DNA of 64,000 bases from Owenia fusiformis. Its lineage: Eukaryota > Annelida > Polychaeta > Sabellida > Oweniidae. The notes beneath the pieces were generated by a model. The model was given only the letters and a program-made list of their open reading frames with translations, searched no databases and was not told where the DNA came from. The stretch's first letter is position 1. The number at the start of each line of letters is the position of its first letter. The stretch is from contig CAIIXF020000005.1 in NCBI GenBank assembly GCA_903813345.2, forward strand, positions 5,857,375 through 5,921,374. Reading direction: 5' to 3'. The translations under genes and the position numbers were made by a program. Below, in pieces: positions 57,368 through 64,000 of the stretch.

Positions 57368-60300
57368 CTATGACTTAGGGGCAAACTGAGGCCTTTTCTG
57401 CAGCTCAGCTCGTCTTTTATAAAAGTTTGACCTAGATTGATCATTGGCCTTGGGAAAGTTTTTTCTTTGTACAGGATTGTTATTGGACACAGGTTGATTG
57501 GGGGCAGCTTGAATGGCATTGCCACCCTGTTGTCTGTTCCTTACATTTGGGGTCCGTGGCCTTGGGAGGATTCCAAGTGGTCTTTTTGGCCAACTTCGGA
57601 TTTGCATTAATTTCATGGCTTTACGCTCAATATCCGCAATTTCAGTGAGTATCCATGTTAATTGTTCATCCAAAAATTCATCAATGGTTGGCTTGTCATA
57701 TATAAGAACCATGTTATTTTTAAAAGATGATATATAACTCATTGTATTATATTTAATCTCATTCATTGGCTTAAGCATATTATCTAATTGCCAATTGTTG
57801 GAGAAATTATGTTTTATGTTATAAGGTGACATCCACCCATAAAGGACACTTTGTCGACTATGAGCAACCTCGTCAAACTTGTAGTGTAATTCACGGAGTT
57901 GGTACACACTACTTAGAAGGCTATTCCCTGGGTAAGAACAATGTGGATAAATTGCTGGAGGGGGGTCCCTTATTGATAAATCCATGTGCGGGTCACATCC
58001 AAGGGTTCTAAATACCTGTTTTTGTAACGTTTCGTTCATGTTTCCATGGAGCATAATCGCGAGGGTTAGCCCCAAAGAGGGAATAGTAACAGGTAACAGT
58101 TCACATAATCCTGCAAAATGATCATATCGTTGCCAACCAGTGAGAGCAATCCCTCGGAAATTCACCAGTTTTCGAGATTCAACGATATTCATCATGTTGA
58201 TCCAATCAAGATGGTTGTTTATTCTCTCCTCTATATTTGTGGTGTATTCAAGAACGCCACCTGCTCCTTTGAAGGCACTTGCCGCCCACACATTCGGGAA
58301 ATGTTTTGCATATTTCTCCCAAATGCTCATCTCGAGACGTTCTACCACATTGTATGTATACAGCCAGATCATGGGCTCCACAAGTCTTCCAATTTTATAC
58401 TTCTGAAAAAAGGCAATATATAACATAGAGTTATTCAACCTGTGCTCCATGGGTACATCTCAAAAACATATGAAAGTAAATTATTTTAAAGTTGAGAGAG
58501 GTGTTATACTTGACAGGTTTAACTGTATTTTTTGAAAGGTGGGGGAGGGGATGCTAGACATGGTTTCTTTGTGAGCTAGATCAATGTCTGGGATGGTGGG
58601 GAATTGTTTCTATTTGACTAGATGAACTCAAGATATCCTTTTCTAACTATCATTTGTAGAATATGGTACTACTGCTTATATATTTAAGTAGTGATTATTT
58701 ATTTGATTTGGGAAAATATTTCCAAATGAAAGTACCTGTAAGGATTCTTCATCCATCCAGCGAAACATATCATCCCACATAACTGGCTGCACGTGTGGAT
58801 ACTTTGTCTTCACATACTGGGCTATTGTAGAAACATGCCGCACAAACAAGTCATTCTTGCTGATTCTCAGGCTGAAATAATATGTATGTTTTTTTATTTT
58901 TTTTATTTTTATTAATTTATAATATATGAGCCTGGCCATAGGAAAACATGTCTTATCACAAAAATTAAAATTGTTCTACAGAGCTAAAACTGTGCCCAAG
59001 ATTAAGAGGGAAATGTGCTAAATTCAAATCCGACATTTTGGTCTATATATGCAAGGGAAAATTGTCATGTCTCATTTGAAAGATCTCTTTGTGCTTTTTA
59101 AGATAAACAACAAATAAGAATATTGAAAAAATCTGTGATAAGACCGCTTTTCCTGTGGCCTGGCTCATATATGTGTGTGATGTACATTGTATACAGAAAA
59201 ATATGTATAACAGGCAGGATTATAGTGTATCTATCTACATGTATATCCAATATTTTTAATTTTAATTAGGTTCTTTTTAATATTAATTTCTTAATTTCAA
59301 TTATAAAATCTTTCAGTACTTTAAAAAAATATGAGGCACATATTTTCCTCAGGATAAACCCTGTATTCAAACCCACCTCCATGTACATAACATTTATTTT
59401 CACCAAAATGTGCAATACTATTTGAATATGAACTATGGCAAAAGGTGAATGACACTTAAATGGCCAAATAATTATGATCCACACATAAGGTGAATCCATA
59501 CTGTATCTAGTTGCAGCTAGATCAAATAGGAGTTCAATTACTTACTGTGCCATCATATCTTGTGACATTTGGGACATCCCCAAGTGATAGACCTCATCAC
59601 AACCAATGTGAAGATAACTGATGTCAGGATGTAGTGCCATCATCTGAAATGACATCATTTTGGGACTGGTCAAGATTTTGCTCTATATTCACGCACTTAC
59701 CCACAAAAATCAATTCAAAATATTTGGGGAGAGGGAAAATTTCCACAACCATTTCAATTGTTCACACACATTAATTTTTTATGGAAACCAATTGTTTCAT
59801 TTTTCAAATCAATAAATGTTCAACTTTATTTTTTGGGGGGAGGACAGAGTAGGAGGTTAATATAATATTAAATATGATGAAATTAAGTAGATTTTAGGAC
59901 AATTCATAGAAGCATTTTAATGGGAGACGAGTAACTTGAATCTTGATTTGAAAAAAAGAATTCCAGTTCTCAGAGTGTGATAATCAGTTAATGACAACAG
60001 TTAATGACAACTTTCTTGTAATTAAAGGCCCTGTGCCACAACAAATTTAAATAGATCCCCATACAACTTGTCCAGTTAATTTTGATACCAACCAGTTTTT
60101 TCTCTTGGAGATTAAGTTAATGCTACAGTCTGCATTACATTTATTATGTTTGAACAGTCTTGCCTTAATTTGTTGTAATTAAATATAAAAACAGTTCTGT
60201 ACCTGATCTATCATCTTATAAACTAACAGAATGGCTTCCTTGTTGGCGGGACAGAGAGCAGATGCGTAGTCCTGAACTTCCCTCAGGTGTATGAACTCTC

Positions 60301-61039
60301 TGTGTTTCAATACAAACTCCATATGGCCAAATGTCTGAACAAGCGGCATTATTTCCAGCCCATTTTCTTTGGCCAGTTTATGCAATTCGGCAATATTAGC
60401 TTGGGTGTAGCTATTTGAAGCTGCTATAACACTGAGATCGCCAGAGTAAGGAAACATATCTTCATACTCAATAAGGAGACCGTTAGCTCCTAGCTTTTTG
60501 AATACTGGAAAAATTTGACGGAAGTATGCAAGGTTTGGTGGTGCTCCTTTTAGGTCTAAATGAACAAGGCGCTTTTGGCCCAGAAGTTGGCTCCGAATGG
60601 AGACCTTTGGAAGGACATCGGAGTGTACTTGCTCTTCTGTTTGAGCAGGCTTGTTAACAGCATTATCATCTCCATTTTCCTTTAATTGTGGTTCATTTTT
60701 ATCAACATTATTTTCATTTTTCCTTTCTTTGAGAATAGGTTTTTGGATTTGTTGGGGAGCTCCTTCTTGATCCTTCACATTATTTTGCTTATCCTCGGTC
60801 TCATGTTCTTTATCACTCTGTCCATCATGTATGGATTTGAGCTGTTCACGTTGCTCTTCTTCTCTGTGTTGCTTGCGTAACAAGGCACCTTCCCCACTGT
60901 CTCTCAGATGGACTTTAATTGGTTGTTCAATGTTGGCAACAGGCTTGCTTCCATGGGACAAATACGTAAAGAGACTGATGAACACGAGTCCTGTGGCAAT
61001 CAGCAAACCAAACAATCGTGCCTTCTTCTTTAAACTCAT
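57368..61039 (-). CDS. HEXD: Hexosaminidase D-like (GH20) enzyme with N-terminal membrane anchor
   Basis: Probable beta-N-acetylhexosaminidase. Exons 60203-61039, 59546-59643, 58736-58871 and 57368-58402 join in phase (701 residues). Family matches run along the catalytic region: RLVHLDLKGAPPNLAYF, GANGLLIEYEDMFPY, PLVQTFGHMEFVLKH, HIGCDEVYHLG with the catalytic Asp-Glu pair, PVMWDDMFRWM, WAASAFKGA and GIALTGWQRYDHF. Unlike the soluble human enzyme (about 490 residues), this protein begins with MSLKKKARLFGLLIATGLVF, a type II anchor, then a Lys/Glu/Gln/Asp-rich stem to about residue 155. It ends with a basic Asn/Pro/Gln-rich extension of about 70 residues. The ATG lies just inside a tttcag acceptor, so a 5' UTR exon probably lies upstream. 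A Golgi or surface location is inferred from the anchor. Confidence 0.88.
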
Positions 61040-64000
61040 TATGGCCCTGAAATATTCCAAAATGGATTTAATAAATATGTATATGATTTACAGCATTAGG
61101 GGTCTCAAGCAGGTCATGTGATAAAGTTATCCAATAAAAATCTCAGTAAAGTCTAATAAATATCATGTCTTTTTATAAAGGGGTATTGCCATACAGATAA
61201 AAATATATGAGGCAAATTTAAATATACATGTATGTACTTACATGGCAAAATTGATCTCTTAAAAGACATATTTTCTATTATATAAAAAATATTAAATATT
61301 CACATCATCCACGGATGATGTATAATCATTAACCACACAGCTGTGAAAAAATTAAGTAAATGTCACCAGTGCTAAACACCTCTCTTCCCCAGTCAATTTT
61401 CTGTTAAAAGTTGTTAATTAATCACTTTCTATTCTCATTCCCAAATGAAATCAAATTCATTTTTCCACACTCTTGATATTTAGGCTTCTGTGATCCAAAG
61501 TTTGATGGAGCATACTAAAAAATTCTGTTCTTTATAACTGGCTCCAGAAGGTCGTGACTTTTATAAGACTGGAGATGCACTTTAACATTATGAACATGGA
61601 CAGATCCTAAAACTGAATAATTTTAGACTAATCTTTGATAATCTGAGATGCTTTATGCATTTTTCATACCATATATTCTCTACCATTTGTACATGCCAAA
61701 AAACACCTGCCACAAAAAATAAGAATATATCCCAATAGGCAACCCTGATAAATAAGCAATATGAGAGTAAAACATTTTAAAATTATTTTTTAGTTCATCA
61801 TTTGAGCTGTTTATTAATAAAAATGGAAATTGATGCAATTAAAGCAGCAATACCCCTATGAAGAGGCTACCAGCAATATCTAGTGAATCATTGAGTTGAC
61901 AATATTGGTATACATCTTTATTGAATATTTTTGCGAGATTACTTCTGAAATGATTAAAATCTCTATTTCTACACTTTCATAAATCAAGAGAGTTGTGATC
62001 TTAATTCCCTACATGGCTCTTGTGAAGTTTGATCGATGGAGCAATGGAACGAATATTCTCTAGATTAATTCTGAAGTTCTTGCATTTAATGCAATCTTCA
62101 AGTAGTTTGCATACAACGTCTTTTTTCCTCTCCACAGATCTTTAATTCGGTTTTTTGGAGATTCAGAGAAATTGACACCACTCATTGAAATTAATTTCTC
62201 CAACTACTAGTATAAACTATAACTTTAAACTATTTTAAAAATTTTGAGAAATATTTACGCAGGTATAAACGTCATGATCATGATAAACTATTTTATATCA
62301 TTTCTTCGGAAATGTCATGATATTTTGTCAAGGAGGATTGGCTCCCAGAATGCAATGTCGATATTCATTCGCTTCATTCGGTACACCATACTAAGCCTCA
62401 ATTACTAATGCCTTGGTCACATTTGCTCCGATCCATCAACCGGCGCCCGGCCGATTGAGTGTTTTGTTCAATATTGTATTAAATTTTGAACAAAATACTC
62501 AATCGCCCGGGCGCCGTAGTGAAAATTGGAGCAAATGTGAATAAGCCGGATCTTGAAGGATGTCATGATTACAAAATTCAGACTTCAGATTTTGAATCAC
62601 AAATAAAAAATTTCAATAAGCACAAGAAGTGATCAAGTTATTAGCTCAAATCTTTTGGATTGATGATTATGATTTTATGCATGGCCAGTTTATTGTCAAA
62701 CAATAACACCATTTCCATTGAAAAATATCGAGATTGCATTCTGGGAGCCAATCCTCTTGATATTTTTTATTAGGTTTGGTAACCAGCTCAACCAAAATTT
62801 CATCAAATTAGAGGTAATAAAACGTGCGGATGACATATATGACTTTTAACTGTGTTACCTAAATTAGTAATAAAATTGACAATATAAATCATAGTGCTCT
62901 GTATATGATTCATCAAGGACATTAATACATTATTACCACCATCATATAATGTTAATATTAGATGAGCTCAGATAAAAAAGAAATTGTCATAACATCAGAG
63001 CATGTTGCTTTTGAAACAGGAAGATGTAATGAGTATCAATAATTGAATACCAAGTGTTCTGAAACAATGCATAATTAAGAATGCATTATGAAAAATAAAA
63101 AATTGCAAATTAGAGAATGTTTGATATTACTGTATGTGATTAGATTCAATAAAAAATTATATTCAATAATACTAACAAAGAATAATAATTATACCAGCTG
63201 ATTAATTTCCTGCTTTTTCTCACATTAGATCCACTTTACTTTCCATATTTCCCAAATAAGCCCATATCATTTAATCCATGACAGCACTTGAAAGACTCTA
63301 CAAGACAATGGTTCATGGAAAAATATGCTTCATAAGACTTTTTATCTCACAAACTATGATTCCCAATGTAATGGTATATATTTTAAGAACTATAAATGCA
63401 TGGACATACTTTGGGTGTTATACTGATATTGACTCATGGAAATATAATTTGTGAGACTGCCTGTAATGAGTCAGTCTGAAGAAATATCTGTGATTGACAT
63501 TATGCTGATCAATGAGGCCCTGTGAATATTCTTTGAATATTGGTGACTTGCTCTTTACTATGCTTCAATCGAAGATGATATATTATTCATGCATAGCTAG
63601 GCAAGATGTGTACGATTCAAGCCAATCCAAACACAGTATTTCATATAACTGCAGTGCATTATATCACCGCATTCAAGGTCACTTGTTGAAACAGTTTTCA
63701 ATGTGACAACTTGACTCTTCAGATTGAAATTGACACTTTGCCAACTTGACCCTTACAAAAAGTTTCATTGAAAATATGTTCTATTAATGATTTTATATCT
63801 TTAAGGTGATTTCAAAGAAACTATTTTGCAATGTGTGAAAAGAATTTAAGCCCAAGACTCAATGTATTGTAGCTGCTTCAATCCACTCAGGCATTGTTTC
63901 CTAAACTTTCCATTCCTGCTACACGGTCCTGCAAATATTTGGAAACAGCACATTCAACAGAATGATTCAACACAATGCACTTAGTCAAGGGGTTAAATCC
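61040..64000. other. Upstream/intergenic region right of the HEXD-like gene
   Basis: Would contain the promoter and any 5' UTR exon of the HEXD-like gene. Apart from the hAT-like MITE no gene, RNA gene or exon with good splice sites was recognised. Confidence 0.5.
62327..62758. mobile_element. 432-bp hAT-like MITE with 8-bp target duplication
   Basis: Inverted ends share gaggattggctcccagaatg, flanked by the exact 8-bp repeat gatatttt (62319-62326 and 62759-62766). A second, inner inverted repeat surrounds ggcgcccggccgattgagtg and its complement actcaatcgcccgggcgcc. Eight-base duplications fit hAT elements. Non-coding. Confidence 0.75.

Noticed and set aside
57513-58423. Plus-strand frames over the HEXD-like last exon
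   Set aside because: Antisense shadows; the minus strand carries the clear family match.
60686-61121. Plus-strand frames over the HEXD-like first exon
   Set aside because: Antisense shadows of a well-supported exon.
1-64000. Search for CRISPR arrays, bacterial operons, tRNA or rRNA genes
   Set aside because: None seen. The window is eukaryotic nuclear DNA, and the tandem repeats present are satellites, minisatellites or transposon parts.

Overview
This window is AT-rich nuclear DNA of a multicellular animal. Its genes have many short exons joined at GT-AG junctions that keep reading phase, with large introns full of transposons. It encodes animal-specific families: a vinculin/alpha-catenin relative, glycosaminoglycan sulfotransferases, an Ig+MAM surface protein, a cysteine-rich receptor-like protein and a hexosaminidase D relative. 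The repeat and gene style suggest a marine invertebrate, possibly a lophotrochozoan such as a mollusc, brachiopod or relative. Species cannot be fixed from the sequence alone.

Layout. (1) 24-32678, minus strand: the first 22 coding exons (about 1,180 codons) of a vinculin/alpha-catenin-like gene whose 3' end lies left of the window. Two plus-strand genes sit inside its introns: a heparan sulfate 3-O-sulfotransferase-like gene (5556-7718) with a 42-bp minisatellite coding its stem, and an uronyl/heparan 2-O-sulfotransferase-like gene (15461-16777). The same introns hold a satellite/foldback/mariner nest (about 16960-22227), several non-autonomous DNA transposons and a decayed LINE (about 29490-31455). 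(2) 32679-32920: a 242-bp gap between divergent start codons, a likely shared promoter. (3) 32921-51450, plus strand: a 13-exon, 456-residue cysteine-rich single-pass membrane protein. One intron holds a minus-strand Ig+MAM gene (36706-37752). Another holds a near-perfect 3.4-kb-arm palindrome (41408-49274). (4) 51451 to about 54130: its long 3' UTR. (5) 57368-61039, minus strand: a four-exon membrane-anchored hexosaminidase D-like gene. (6) 61040-64000: non-coding, with one short transposon.

Three of the six genes are probable secretory-pathway carbohydrate enzymes, each with a type II membrane anchor and a long polar stem. Three genes are nested antiparallel inside introns of larger hosts. 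The most unusual structures are the intronic palindrome, the hierarchical transposon nest, the minisatellite-coded sulfotransferase stem with a substituted cofactor-site arginine, and the vinculin-like protein whose tail is replaced by a TSPHK-repeat linker plus more than 400 residues of helical sequence. Exon coordinates were derived by hand from splice signals and phase and could be off by a few bases at some junctions.
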